Assembly (NCBI GenBank): GCA_963797765.1
Contig: CAWCQU010000007.1
Coordinates: forward strand, 248,001 to 312,000
Direction of reading: 5' to 3'
DNA from: JBGPTK01 sp963797765
GTDB lineage: Bacteria; Acidobacteriota; Terriglobia; Acidiferrales; UBA7541
Length of the DNA stretch: 64,000 nt
The notes beneath the pieces were generated by a model. It was given only the letters and a program-made list of their open reading frames with translations, did not search any database and had not been told where the DNA came from. Position numbers and translations under genes: made by a program. Below are positions 27,402 through 36,445 of the stretch, piece after piece (position 1 is the stretch's first letter; the number at the start of each line of letters is the position of its first letter).

Positions 27402-28271
27402 ATGATTCACCGTTTTGTCTATCACAATGATTTGTTGCTGCCGGTGGAGCAGGTGCGGCTTTCTCCGGGACAGGCGGGGCTTTTGAACGGGTGGGGACTA
27501 TTCACTACGCTGCGGATTTCCGAAGGGGAACCATTCGCCTACGAACGGCATTGGAAGCGGCTGGAAAAAGACGCGGCGCGCACCCACTGTCCGTTCCCGT
27601 TTGATGCGGAAAAAGTGCGCGGGCAGCTTGGCGAATTGATTCGGAAGAACGATGTGAAGGAAGGCTGTGCGCGGATTTATGCCGTTTACAACCAGGTGGG
27701 CTTCTGGCGCAGCGACGAAGCCATGCCGCAAGTGGACCTGATTCTGTATACCGCGCCGCTTCCGGCATATCGCGAGCCCGTGAGGTTGGCTTTGCGGGAA
27801 CATGGACGGCACGCGGCTTCTCCGCTGGCGGGAGTGAAAGTGACTTCGTGGTTGAACAATGTTTGGAATTTGTACGAGGCGCAGCAGGGCGGCTACGACG
27901 AAGTGGTGCTGCTGAACGAGCGCGGCGAAGTGGCGGAATGCACGGCGGCGAATATTTTCTGCGTGCGCGATGGACACGTGGAAACGCCTCCGCTTTCCTC
28001 AGGATGCCTGGAAGGGATTACGCGCGGAACTCTACTTGAAATCGGCAACGCAGCAGGGACGCCGTTGATGGAACGCGTGCTGCGGCCGGAAGATGTCTAT
28101 TCGGCCGAGGAAGTTTTTATTTCGTCGACAAACCGGACGGTGCTGGCCGTGGGCGAAATCAACGGGCACAAAATCGCGGCGGCGCCGGGACCGGTGACGC
28201 TTAAATTGGAAAAAGTTTTTGCGGCGTACATGGCGGAATATGTGGCCAAGCGGCGCGGCGCGCTCCGCTGA
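27402..28271 (+). CDS. class IV aminotransferase (PabC/IlvE-like)
   Basis: PLP enzyme of fold type IV, 289 residues. The fold-type features are present: LLNGWGLFTTLRISEG and RHWKRLEKDA at the N-terminus, the Schiff-base lysine probably in LAGVKVTSWLNNVWNLYEA, the cofactor-phosphate region ECTAANIFCVRDG, and LEGITRGTLLEI then VFISSTNRTV. The family covers branched-chain aminotransferases, D-amino-acid aminotransferases and 4-amino-4-deoxychorismate lyase; the length and the NLYEA motif fit the lyase or D-type group more than IlvE, but I cannot decide. GGAGGG lies a few bases before ATG 27402. Confidence 0.87.
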   Translation: MIHRFVYHNDLLLPVEQVRLSPGQAGLLNGWGLFTTLRISEGEPFAYERHWKRLEKDAARTHCPFPFDAEKVRGQLGELIRKNDVKEGCARIYAVYNQVGFWRSDEAMPQVDLILYTAPLPAYREPVRLALREHGRHAASPLAGVKVTSWLNNVWNLYEAQQGGYDEVVLLNERGEVAECTAANIFCVRDGHVETPPLSSGCLEGITRGTLLEIGNAAGTPLMERVLRPEDVYSAEEVFISSTNRTVLAVGEINGHKIAAAPGPVTLKLEKVFAAYMAEYVAKRRGALR

Positions 28272-28317
28272 TGAAAGACGCGGCGGCCTTTCGATGCGGC
28301 CATTGGAAGTTGGCCAA

Positions 28318-28364
28318 GCTGGTAATCCAAATCCAAGATGCACCCTAAAGGGTGGCGCTACACG
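28318..28364. repeat. CACCCTAAAGGGTG palindrome
   Basis: A perfect short palindrome (CACCCTAAAGGGTG) followed by GCGCTACACG, between a plus-strand and a minus-strand gene. It may serve as a bidirectional terminator, although no T run follows. Confidence 0.4.
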
Positions 28365-28397
28365 GGCATTCGAAACCGGAACAGTTGAAATTTTTCA

Positions 28398-28937
28398 TCA
28401 TTTCAAAAGGCCGGAAAGTGCAATAACCATGCCCCCTGCGCCCAAGGCCATGCCGAAAAGCCAAAAGGAGCGTTTGCGAGTCAGCACGGTGATCGAAACA
28501 ATCACCAGGGCGGCCTCCAACAGCAACTCCCCCAGATCGAAACGATTGGCCCGCGCTTCGTATTGTTCCACTTTCTGCTCCATGTTGCGGGCTTCGTTTT
28601 GAATTTCTCCTCCCTCCGATTTCAGGCGATCCACTTCTTTAAGGTATTTCTGTTTGGCCTGCTCGGCGAGGGCAGCGTCCTTGGTGTTGAAAATAGTGAC
28701 CTGATCCAGAAACATTTCATAATTGCGGCGCCTGATTTCCTTGGCCTGGTAATAAGCCCATTCGTCGGTGGCGCGGGTTTGGAACAAGATCTCCTTGGTA
28801 TGCGCGCGATGGCCCATCACTCCCACTCCAGCCACCAGCATCGCGAGGATGGCCATGGTGACCGTGACAGGCGCGAGAGTGGGATCGGTTCTTCCGTGTT
28901 CCGCCCGTTCGTGCAATTCGTTAATTTCTTCAGGCAT
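28398..28937 (-). CDS. DUF4337-family membrane protein
   Basis: Product of 179 residues matching the DUF4337 pattern: an N-terminal charged stretch (EEINELHERAEHG), a membrane helix (VTVTMAILAMLVAGVGVMG), the motif TRATDEWAYYQAKEIRR, a long coiled-coil-like helix (EQAKQKYLKEVDRLKSEGGEIQ) and two C-terminal helices (LLLEAALVIVSITVLT, FGMALGAGGMVIALSGLL). The family has no established function; members are inner-membrane proteins. It is a single gene. Confidence 0.85.
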   Translation of the reverse strand: MPEEINELHERAEHGRTDPTLAPVTVTMAILAMLVAGVGVMGHRAHTKEILFQTRATDEWAYYQAKEIRRRNYEMFLDQVTIFNTKDAALAEQAKQKYLKEVDRLKSEGGEIQNEARNMEQKVEQYEARANRFDLGELLLEAALVIVSITVLTRKRSFWLFGMALGAGGMVIALSGLLK

Positions 28938-29162
28938 GATTAGGACCTCGTTTCTTTAGGGATTGAGCTTGAAATTTAAGCAAGATGCCGATATCCGTGC
29001 GGCGTGCAGTGTACCAGTTTGTGGGGAAACTCCCAGGGGCGCAAATTTTTGGACTGCTGGCGCGGAAACCGGCTGCTGATCAACGGGACCGTGGCATCGG
29101 TTAGCGTCGGCGAATTCGAATTCGGCTATAATCGGATCTTAGAAATTAGGGAGGAGATGCCG

Positions 29163-29522
29163 ATGAGTTCATCATCCCCGAAAGACGCACCGATCAACGA
29201 AACCGATCTCGCCGGGAAACACTGCACGCCTTGCAAGGGTGGAGTGGAACCAATGAAAGGCCGCGAACTGGCTGGCCTGATCAAGTATGCAACCGGCTGG
29301 AACGCGGTGAACGAACATCATCTGACGAAGACGTTTACATTCCCCGATTTCAAAAGCGCGCTTGCATTTACCAACAAGGTTGGCGCGCTGGCGGAGGAAG
29401 AAGGGCATCATCCGGATATTCTTCTGACCTGGGGAAAAGTGGAAGTGAGCACCTATACGCATAAGATTGACGGGATTTCCCAGAACGATTTTATTTTGGC
29501 GGCGCGGATTAATAAGCTCTAA
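29163..29522 (+). CDS. pterin-4a-carbinolamine dehydratase
   Basis: Enzyme of the PCD/DCoH family, which dehydrates 4a-hydroxytetrahydropterins. Key features are WNAVNEHHLTKTFTFPDF with the active-site His pair, the helix FTNKVGALAEEE, the signature GHHPDI, and STYTHKIDGIS with the third catalytic His. The length of about 120 is standard. The AGGGAGGAG box at 29148-29156 directly abuts an ATG at 29157, so ATG 29163 (MSSSSPKD) has the better spacing. No phenylalanine hydroxylase gene is nearby, so the partner enzyme is not known. Confidence 0.9.
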   Translation: MSSSSPKDAPINETDLAGKHCTPCKGGVEPMKGRELAGLIKYATGWNAVNEHHLTKTFTFPDFKSALAFTNKVGALAEEEGHHPDILLTWGKVEVSTYTHKIDGISQNDFILAARINKL

Positions 29523-29556
29523 CCGTGGGGCTTCGTCAATATGGCGGGGAAGGCCA

Positions 29557-29626
29557 GCTTCAGGTGCTAAAGCCCAATTCCATGATGGGCGTTCATGTCG
29601 GAGCTGAAGCACCGACCCCCTAAACA
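29557..29626 (+). repeat. R6 repeat (GTCGGAGCTGAAGC...CCCTAA)
   Basis: The block CATGTCGGAGCTGAAGC then ACCGACCCCCTAA closely matches 45331-45400 (AATGTCGGAGCTGAAGC then TCCGATTCCCTAA). Confidence 0.65.
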
Positions 29627-29683
29627 TCCTTATCGAGCGCGACTCTCTTGCCACGCATCGGATATCACTGCTAAGTTCGTTCC

Positions 29684-30679
29684 ATGTCTAACGACACATT
29701 TACCGCATTGATTGCCGAGGGAACCAGCTCGCAATACGCGGTTGCGCTGAAACAAATTGCTGGCGGAGATCTGCCTGCTGGCGATGTGCTGGTAGAAGTG
29801 TTGTATTCGTCGCTGAATTACAAGGATGCGCTGGCGGTGACGGCGCGCGGAAAAGTGATCCGCAAATTTCCGATGGTTTGCGGGATTGACCTGGCTGGGC
29901 GGGTTCTGGAATCTTCGACGCCGGATTTTCATGCGGGGGATGAAGTGCTTGCCGTCGGGCAGGGGCTTGGCGAATCACGCTGGGGCGGATATAGCCAACA
30001 GGCGCGCGTGGCTGCCGATGCGCTGATTCCGATTCCGTCCGGACTTGATGCAAAACACGCGATGGCGATCGGCACGGCGGGTTTTACGGCGATGCTGAGC
30101 CTGATCGCGCTGGAAAATTATGGGATGAAGCAGGGAGAAAAAGAAATCCTGGTGACCGGCGCGACGGGCGGAGTCGGCTCTGTGGCGATCCTGCTGTTGG
30201 CGGGAAAGGGATACAAGGTTGCCGCTTCGACCGGGCGGGAGGAGTTTCACTCTTACTTGCGCAGCCTGGGCGCCGCGACGATTGTGAACCGAGCGGAATT
30301 GGAGCAGAAAACTGGGCCGCTGGCGTCCGAACGATGGGGCGGGGCGATTGATTCCGTCGGAGGACAAACGCTTTCGTCGGTGATTGCGGCCACGTCGGCG
30401 TACGGTGCGATCGCGGCCTGTGGAATGGCGGGGGGTGCGGAATTCACGGCGAGTGTGTTCCCGTTTATTTTGCGAAATGTCGGGCTACTGGGAATTAATT
30501 CGGTGAATACTCCGAGGGCGCTGCGGAAGGTGGCTTGGGAGAGGCTGGCGCGTGAATTGCCGCTTGCCAAACTTGATTCTGTTTCGTCGGTCGAGCCACT
30601 TTCTGAGATTGTGAAGCTTTCCCAGCGACTTTTAGCCGGGGGGCTTCATGGCCGCGTTGTGATCGATGTAAATAATTGA
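29684..30679 (+). CDS. acuI: YhdH/AcuI-type NADPH-dependent acryloyl-CoA reductase
   Basis: Zinc-free medium-chain reductase, 331 residues. Family markers are SSLNYKDALAVTARGKVIR, FPMVCGIDLAGRV, the Rossmann motif VTGATGGVGSVA and LLGINSVNTPRALR. Close relatives reduce acryloyl-CoA to propionyl-CoA with NADPH (detoxification of acrylate and related enals). The gene stands alone, so its physiological substrate is inferred from the family only. The frame is intact and of normal length. Confidence 0.88.
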   Translation: MSNDTFTALIAEGTSSQYAVALKQIAGGDLPAGDVLVEVLYSSLNYKDALAVTARGKVIRKFPMVCGIDLAGRVLESSTPDFHAGDEVLAVGQGLGESRWGGYSQQARVAADALIPIPSGLDAKHAMAIGTAGFTAMLSLIALENYGMKQGEKEILVTGATGGVGSVAILLLAGKGYKVAASTGREEFHSYLRSLGAATIVNRAELEQKTGPLASERWGGAIDSVGGQTLSSVIAATSAYGAIAACGMAGGAEFTASVFPFILRNVGLLGINSVNTPRALRKVAWERLARELPLAKLDSVSSVEPLSEIVKLSQRLLAGGLHGRVVIDVNN

Positions 30680-30907
30680 TTGCATTAAACTTGCAGTTTC
30701 TCCAAACCTGCCGCGCTGGATCCTTCACCCAGAAAACGGGTCACAATGACTTCCAGAGGCGCGGCGAGTTGTTGCTTCATCTGACCAACCTTGCGCTTAT
30801 GATTTGATTGCCTGAAGCAACTATTTTATTGACTGCGGCATTCATTTCGGAGATATTCCGAAGAGAGTAGGAATCCACGTCTTCGACGCAATCAGAATGT
30901 TCTTGAG

Positions 30908-31861
30908 ATGAAAATGCCCACCGCAAGTGCTGCCGCCAACGCGCCGGATGAGCGGATTGCCACGATTCGACGTTTCAACCGCTTTTACACCAAGAAAATC
31001 GGAGTTTTGGGAGAAGGACTGCTTGACAGCCCTTTCTCGCTTACCGAGCTCCGCATTCTCTACGAACTGGCGCATCGTGACAATTGCACTGCGACCGGCT
31101 TGGTCCGGGAACTCGGCCTCGATCCGGGATACCTGAGCCGGCTGTTGAGCAGCTTCGAAAAACGGGGGTTCTTGAAAAAGCTGCCATCGCAAAGCGATGG
31201 CCGGCAATCGCTGTTGTCGCTCACGGAGCAAGGGCGCGAAGTTTTCGCTCCGCTGGACGCGCGGTCCCAGGACAAAGTCGCGGCGATGCTGAGCGAACTT
31301 TCCGCGGCTGAGCAAACCAAGCTGATCCGGGCGATGCAAACGATCGAAGAAATTTTGGGCGAGCCCGCTGTTCCTGAAAAAATCCCGTACATTCTGAGGC
31401 CGCACCAGCCGGGAGACATGGGCTGGGTGGTGCATCGCCACGGCGCGCTTTACGCTCAGGAATATGGGTGGGACGAACAGTTTGAAGCGCTGGTGGCGGA
31501 AATTGTGGCGAAGTTTGTGCAGCATTTTGATCCGAAAAAAGAACGCTGCTGGATCGCGGAGCGGGATGGCGAAATTATCGGATCGGTTTTCCTGGTGAAG
31601 CAAACCGATGAAATCGCGAAGCTGCGCATGCTTTACGTGGAACCGTCCGCGCGGGGGCTGGGCATCGGCCGGCGGTTGGTGGAGGAATGCATCCGGCTGG
31701 CGCGGCAAATCGGCTACCGCAAAATGACTCTGTGGACGCAGAGCAACCTGATTGCCGCTCGGGCGATTTACGAAAAATGCGGGTTCCGGCTGGTGCATGA
31801 GGAAGCGAATCACAGCTTCGGCCACGATCTGGTGGCGGAAACGTGGGAGATGGATCTTTAG
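30908..31861 (+). CDS. MarR-type HTH fused to GNAT acetyltransferase
   Basis: Two-domain protein of 317 residues. The first half is a MarR winged helix (LTELRILYELAHRDNCTATGLVRELGLDPGYLSRLL, split by the recognition helix, then the wing KLPSQSDGRQSLLSLT). From about residue 160 a GNAT fold begins (YILRPHQPGDMGWVVHRHG), with the acetyl-CoA loop EPSARGLGIGRRLVEE and the IYEKCGFRLV end. The fusion is a known arrangement. It suggests a regulator that also acetylates, or an acetyltransferase with DNA binding, but neither ligand nor target is visible. The start MKMPTASA is preceded by a short GAG box. Confidence 0.88.
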   Translation: MKMPTASAAANAPDERIATIRRFNRFYTKKIGVLGEGLLDSPFSLTELRILYELAHRDNCTATGLVRELGLDPGYLSRLLSSFEKRGFLKKLPSQSDGRQSLLSLTEQGREVFAPLDARSQDKVAAMLSELSAAEQTKLIRAMQTIEEILGEPAVPEKIPYILRPHQPGDMGWVVHRHGALYAQEYGWDEQFEALVAEIVAKFVQHFDPKKERCWIAERDGEIIGSVFLVKQTDEIAKLRMLYVEPSARGLGIGRRLVEECIRLARQIGYRKMTLWTQSNLIAARAIYEKCGFRLVHEEANHSFGHDLVAETWEMDL

Positions 31862-32065
31862 AGAATTCGCCGCGGCAAGATTTGCAGCCTGACGCACACG
31901 GGTCGCGGAGAATTATTGACCGGCACTGAAAGGCCTTACAGGTAGGACGCGCGCAAGGACGTTTTCGGTGACCTTCAAGCGGGAGAGGAGCGGTATCTAC
32001 ATTGTTGACACGTGCTGCAAATTCGAGCATCGTATAGAGAGCGTGTCGCTACCGGGAGGCGGGAC

Positions 32066-32308
32066 ATGAGAGCAAGGCTAAAAAAGTGGGGCAACAGCGC
32101 GGCGGTGCGGATTCCAGTCTCGGTGCTGCAGGCCACGCAGCTTGCCCTGGAAGAGGTGGTCGAGGTTCGAGAAGAGGCAGGAAGAATCGTGATCGAACCG
32201 GTGCGGCAAAAAACGTACGAACTGCGCAAGCTGCTGAAAGGAATCACGCCAAAAAATCAGCACGACGCAGTTGATTTCGGGCCGGCAATGGGAAAAGAGG
32301 CTTGGTGA
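32066..32308 (+). CDS. mazE: MazE-like antitoxin (AbrB-fold)
   Basis: Product of about 80 residues. The N-terminal swapped-hairpin AbrB domain has KKWGNSAAVRIPVSVL, then EVVEVREEAGRIVIEPVR, and the C-terminal tail would wrap the toxin. ATG 32066 (MRARLKKWGN) is preferred to the upstream frame start, with GGGAGG eight bases before. The stop overlaps the toxin start as TGATG, so the two are translationally coupled and co-regulated. Confidence 0.9.
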   Translation: MRARLKKWGNSAAVRIPVSVLQATQLALEEVVEVREEAGRIVIEPVRQKTYELRKLLKGITPKNQHDAVDFGPAMGKEAW

Positions 32309-32637
32309 TGGCGCGTTACGTGCCGGAAGCCGGAGATATCGTGTGGCTGAACTTTACGCCGCAGGCCGAGCACGAGCAAGCGGGTCACCGGCCAGCCTTG
32401 GTTCTGAGTCCGGCGGCATATAACGACAAGACCAGCCTGATGATCTGTTGCCCGATGACAACCGAAATTAAACGCTATCCCTTCGAGGTTTTACTTGTGG
32501 GCACGCCTGCCAGCGTTGTCTTGGCCGACCAAGTGAAAAGCGTGGACTGGCGCATCCGAAAGGCGATCAAGAAGGGGACGGCATCGTCCGATGAACTGGC
32601 GGAGGTGCGGGCGAAAGTTCTGGCGCTGATTGGCTAG
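32308..32637 (+). CDS. mazF: MazF/PemK-family endoribonuclease toxin
   Basis: Product of 109 residues of the MazF fold: RYVPEAGDIVWLNFTPQAEHEQAGHRP carries the GxRPALVLS-type start (HRPALVLSPAAYN), then MICCPMTTEIKRYPFEV and VLADQVKSVDWR with the conserved active-site strand. The enzyme cleaves single-stranded RNA at short motifs when not bound by MazE. The frame also permits TTG 32302, but ATG 32308 overlapping the antitoxin stop is the usual arrangement. Confidence 0.92.
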   Translation: MARYVPEAGDIVWLNFTPQAEHEQAGHRPALVLSPAAYNDKTSLMICCPMTTEIKRYPFEVLLVGTPASVVLADQVKSVDWRIRKAIKKGTASSDELAEVRAKVLALIG

Positions 32638-32666
32638 CCGCCACAGCGTCATGACGAAACTGCCGG

Positions 32667-33311
32667 TTATTTGAAGAAGGAATAGCCGAGGAAAATTACG
32701 TTGAAAGTGACGCCGGGATTAACGTCACTACGCGCGGCGTTGGAAATGTGCTGCAGCTTGTAGCCGAACATCCAGGCGCGATCATGCGCGGAATTGAAGC
32801 GCTGGATACCGCCCTGAAAATCAAATTTGAAATTGAATTGTGTGCCGCCCACGCGATTGATCGGGACAGGCGCGACCGAAGCGATGAGCCCACACGTGGC
32901 AGCGCCGAAGACCTGCAAACGGCGTTGCCGGAGGAAATTTACTTTGAAGCCGAGCGGACTGACGCCGCCGCCATAGACGGCCATGCGGCCGCTTTCGAGC
33001 AATACATTGGATTGCGGACCAGTTGGGTGCAGCACGAAAGTTTGTTCGGGTTCGATGACGATTTCGGCGGGAGTGACGTCGAGCGTCCATTCCACCGCCA
33101 CGGTGCGCCAACCGACGAGCGTTCTGCCGTAACGCAGTCCGAGAACTCCCAGTTGGCGGTGTTCGGTGATCGCGAGCATATACGTGGTGCCGAAGGAATA
33201 GCCGGCCCAGATTCCGAATTCGTTGTTCTTTTGAGTGAAGGATTGGGCGCGCGCGGGCGGAGGGCACAAGACGACGAGCCAGAAAATCGCAATCGGGACT
33301 ACCCTTCGCAT
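32667..33311 (-). CDS. PagL-like acyloxyacyl hydrolase (lipid A 3-O-deacylase family)
   Basis: Outer-membrane beta-barrel enzyme candidate, 214 residues. A signal peptide (VPIAIFWLVVLCPPPARAQ) is followed by alternating strands (EFGIWAGYSFG, RQLGVLGLRYG). The C-terminal LQHISNAARSDVNPGV matches the PagL catalytic HxSN pattern with His and Ser, and the protein ends in a Phe/Lys strand (VIFLGYSFFK) as barrels do. PagL removes the 3-O-acyl chain of lipid A. Family-level call: the catalytic Glu cannot be placed by eye. Confidence 0.78.
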   Translation of the reverse strand: MRRVVPIAIFWLVVLCPPPARAQSFTQKNNEFGIWAGYSFGTTYMLAITEHRQLGVLGLRYGRTLVGWRTVAVEWTLDVTPAEIVIEPEQTFVLHPTGPQSNVLLESGRMAVYGGGVSPLGFKVNFLRQRRLQVFGAATCGLIASVAPVPINRVGGTQFNFKFDFQGGIQRFNSAHDRAWMFGYKLQHISNAARSDVNPGVTFNVIFLGYSFFK

Positions 33312-33665
33312 TGGAAAACACCCTTTATGGATCTCGCCAATCGACGCGGACGAGTGCTTCTATTGCGCCTGAGCCGAGAATTGGTGTCAATTGCTTTGGT
33401 GTGGGGAGTTGCGGATTTGACGACAGATGGCGGTCGGACTGCGGAAGATTGTTGGCAACTCGCGGCAAGGGGTGGGCAGTTGAAACGTATTCTGTTGCAG
33501 GTACGTTAGTTAGAGTGGCGTGGGATGAGAGGCTTTGGAACATGCCCGGCGGAAGTTGCTGTGCTGGCTGCGTCTAAGCGATTTCGGTTTGCATCCAAAG
33601 TGTGGGCATAGAGGTGAGGGGGACGAGTGGTTGCGGACAGCGCGGGAAATCGCGCGGAGGGTTGC
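33312..33665. other. intergenic region before the TolC/HlyD genes
   Basis: I see no credible gene or repeat. It should contain the promoters for the divergent PagL-like gene and for the efflux genes, but no clear boxes are visible. Confidence 0.4.
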
Positions 33666-35072
33666 ATGACGAATGTGTTGGCTGCGAATGTGACAAATGG
33701 ATTGGGGAGTCAGCCGCGCAGCGGCAGTCGAGGAGCGAATCGGCGAAGAAGCAATGCCTTGCTGACGTTGCCGCTGCTGCTGGTTTTCTGTGCTATGCCG
33801 GGACCGGGACAAGCGCAGGAGAAAGCGCCTCTTCGCGTGACGCTGCGCGATGCAGTGCAGCTTGCGCTGAAACAGAATCCGCAGGTGCAGATCGCGGCAA
33901 TCAACGTGGCGGAAAGCGAGCAACAGCGGACCATCGCGCGAGCGGATCTGCTGCCGCAAGCGAGCCTGGATGTGCGCGACAGCGCCGAGCGGCTGAACAT
34001 CGAAGCCTCCATTGGGTTGAAATTCGCGGGCATTTCCGAGCACGTTGGGCCGTTCCAGGTGTTTCAGGCGGGAGGGATTTTCTCGCAGCAAATATTCGAT
34101 TTGACGCTGTGGCGGAGGTGGCAAGCATCGCGCGAACGGGTGAAGGGCAGTTCGGCGGAGCGGCAATCGGTTCGCGAGCAGACCGTGCTGCTGGTGGTGT
34201 CGCAATATCTGGGTGTGCTGCGTGCGGGAGCGGAAGTGCAGGCGGCAAAGTCGCGCATGGACCTGGCGTCGGCCTTGTTTGACCAAGCCGCGGACCTGCA
34301 AAAGAACGGAGCGGGAACCAGCATCGATACGTTGCGGTCAAACGTGGAATTGCAGAATGAGAAGCAGCGCTGGATCAATGCGCAGACGCGGCGGCAAACG
34401 TCGTTGAACGGATTGGCGCGGCTGCTGAATCTGGATCCCCATCAACCGATCGAGCTTGGCGACGAGATGAGTTTTTTTGAGACGCCGGAATTCCAGACGG
34501 AGCAATCGCTGGAAAGCGCATTCGCGAACCGGCCGGAATTGAAGGCGCTGGAAGCGCAACGCCACGCGCTGAATGACGAGAAAAAGGCGATCAGTGAATC
34601 GCGGTTGCCTTCCGTCCATTTCAATGGCAATTACGCGCAACAAGGAATTTCGTCGACCACGGTGATTCCGGTCTATGTTTATACAGCCAGCGTGGATATG
34701 CCGCTCTTTACCGGCGGGCGAATTCATGCGGAAACGACTCAGGCGGACCTGGAAGTGCAAAAGATGGCGCAGCAAATCCAGGAGCAGAAGAATCAGATCG
34801 CACTGGAAGTGAAGAATGCCATGGCGGAGCTGGCTTCGGCGCGAAGCGAAGTGGATGTGGCAAACCAGGGAGTGCAACTGGCGCGGGAAGAAGTGAACCA
34901 GGCGCGGGACCGCTTCCAGGCCGGCGTTGCCAATAACATTGAGGTGGTGACGGCGCAGGACGCTCTAGCGCGCGCGAGCGACAATCAAATTTCCGCGCTG
35001 TACAGTTACAATCAAGCACGGGCCGATCTGGCGCGAGCGCTGGGGCAGATGGAATCGATTTATTCGCGATAA
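33666..35072 (+). CDS. TolC-family outer-membrane efflux protein
   Basis: About 468 residues with a signal region (LLTLPLLLVFCAMPGPGQAQ). Two OEP repeats follow: LRDAVQLALKQNPQVQIA...LLPQASLDV in the first, and LLNLDPHQPIELGDEM, ELKALEAQRHALNDEKK and a coiled-coil ENQIALEVKNAMAELASA-like stretch in the second, ending FQAGVANNIEVVTAQDALARA. It forms the trimeric outer-membrane channel of a tripartite pump. ATG 33666 (MTNVLAAN) is preferred to the upstream GTG. The HlyD-like gene follows closely, so the two form an operon. Confidence 0.9.
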   Translation: MTNVLAANVTNGLGSQPRSGSRGANRRRSNALLTLPLLLVFCAMPGPGQAQEKAPLRVTLRDAVQLALKQNPQVQIAAINVAESEQQRTIARADLLPQASLDVRDSAERLNIEASIGLKFAGISEHVGPFQVFQAGGIFSQQIFDLTLWRRWQASRERVKGSSAERQSVREQTVLLVVSQYLGVLRAGAEVQAAKSRMDLASALFDQAADLQKNGAGTSIDTLRSNVELQNEKQRWINAQTRRQTSLNGLARLLNLDPHQPIELGDEMSFFETPEFQTEQSLESAFANRPELKALEAQRHALNDEKKAISESRLPSVHFNGNYAQQGISSTTVIPVYVYTASVDMPLFTGGRIHAETTQADLEVQKMAQQIQEQKNQIALEVKNAMAELASARSEVDVANQGVQLAREEVNQARDRFQAGVANNIEVVTAQDALARASDNQISALYSYNQARADLARALGQMESIYSR

Positions 35073-35142
35073 TGGTGGGAGAACAAATAGATGGCGACGG
35101 ATGTGACGATACCCGAGGTTGAGAAGAAAACACCGGCCGATA

Positions 35143-36399
35143 ATGGATCGGCCCGATGCCGCCGCGATGCGCCAGCGGGTGGCCAAGCGCTGGGCCAATC
35201 CGCGACTGCGAGGCTTCATCTGGGGGAGCGCGGCAGCATTGCTGGTGATTTTTGCGCTGCTGTATTTTCATTTCCATTTTCGCGAAAGCACCGACGATGC
35301 GCAGGTGGACGGGCACATCGCTCCGATTTCGTCGAAGATCTACGGCACGGTGGCTGAAGTGCTGGTGAACGACAACCAGCAGGTGAAGGCGGGACAGGTG
35401 CTGGTGCAGATCGATCCACGCGATCTTCAGGCGAAATTGGATCAGATGAAGGCGGAACTGGCGCAGGCGGAGAGCAAGGCGACGGGCGCGAAAGTGAGCG
35501 TCCCGATGATGCAGACGACCACGAGCAGCGAAACCACCGGCGCGGAAGCCCAAGTGGCAGCGGCGCAGGCGGAATATGTGAGCTCGCAAGCGGCCTACGA
35601 GCAAGCCAGAACTTCCCGCACGGCAATGGCCGCCGCGGACGTGGCCAAGGGACAGGCGGACTACGACAAAGCGCAGGCCGATCTGCAGAGGATGAAGCCG
35701 CTGGCTGCTAAAGATGAAATTTCCAAACAGCAGTTCGACGCTTATGTAAATTCGGCGAGCGTGGCGGAAAGCGAATTGAAATCCGCGCAAGAGAAATTGC
35801 AACAGGCTCAACAGAACGTGCAAATCCAGCACTCCATGCTGCTGGCGGCCGACGCTCGAGTGAAGCGGGCGCAAGCGGAATTGCAACAGGCGCGGGGAGA
35901 GACGAGCCAAGTTTCCATCAGCCAGGCCGGCGCGGCCACCGCCGTCGCCGCGATTGCCAAGGCGCAGGCGGACCTCGAAGCTGCGCAGCTGAATTTGAGT
36001 TACACCACGATCACCGCTGCGATGGATGGAGTGGTGACCAGAAAATCGGTGGAAGTGGGACAAATTGTGCAGCAAGGGCAGCAATTGCTGGTTTTGATTC
36101 CACTGGACAAGGTCTGGGTGACGGCAAATTTTAAGGAAACCCAACTTGCCAAGGTGCGTCCCGGACAGAAAGCGGAGATTCACGTGGATATGTACAACAA
36201 GACCTTTACCGGCCACGTGGATTCGATTTCCGGCGCCACCGGGGCACGCATGAGTTTGCTGCCGCCGGAAAATGCCACTGGAAATTTCGTGAAAGTGGTG
36301 GAACGAATTCCGGTGAAAATTGTGCTCGACCCGATTCCACCGGACCAGGCGATTCTGCGCCCGGGGATGAATGTGGGCGCGACGATTTTCACGCGGTAA
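35143..36399 (+). CDS. HlyD/EmrA-type membrane fusion protein
   Basis: Periplasmic adaptor of a tripartite efflux system. An inner-membrane anchor (IWGSAAALLVIFALLYFHF) is followed by the lipoyl-type GHIAPISSKIYGTVAEV, a long coiled-coil hairpin (about residues 100-280) and the barrel domain with DGVVTRKSVEVGQIVQQG and WVTANFKETQL, typical of EmrA. ATG 35143 is used here, but ATG 35091 (MATDVTIPEVE) has a GGGAG box and lies in another frame, so a small indel near 35150 may have detached the true N-terminus. No EmrB-type transporter follows, so the inner-membrane pump is encoded elsewhere. Confidence 0.87.
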   Translation: MDRPDAAAMRQRVAKRWANPRLRGFIWGSAAALLVIFALLYFHFHFRESTDDAQVDGHIAPISSKIYGTVAEVLVNDNQQVKAGQVLVQIDPRDLQAKLDQMKAELAQAESKATGAKVSVPMMQTTTSSETTGAEAQVAAAQAEYVSSQAAYEQARTSRTAMAAADVAKGQADYDKAQADLQRMKPLAAKDEISKQQFDAYVNSASVAESELKSAQEKLQQAQQNVQIQHSMLLAADARVKRAQAELQQARGETSQVSISQAGAATAVAAIAKAQADLEAAQLNLSYTTITAAMDGVVTRKSVEVGQIVQQGQQLLVLIPLDKVWVTANFKETQLAKVRPGQKAEIHVDMYNKTFTGHVDSISGATGARMSLLPPENATGNFVKVVERIPVKIVLDPIPPDQAILRPGMNVGATIFTR

Positions 36400-36445
36400 G
36401 CGTGGTTTCAGAATTTCGCTAAATATATTTTGTTAGCTCCTCATC

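Noticed and set aside
30685..30780. Minus-strand 31-codon ORF (MKQQLAAPLEVIVTRFLG...)
   Set aside because: Coherent-looking and could be a remnant of a small gene, but too short and without any family match to report as a gene.
34708..36216. Minus-strand 502-residue ORF over the TolC and HlyD genes
   Set aside because: Long because of high GC and the regular codon pattern of the coiled-coil gene on the other strand; no domain features.
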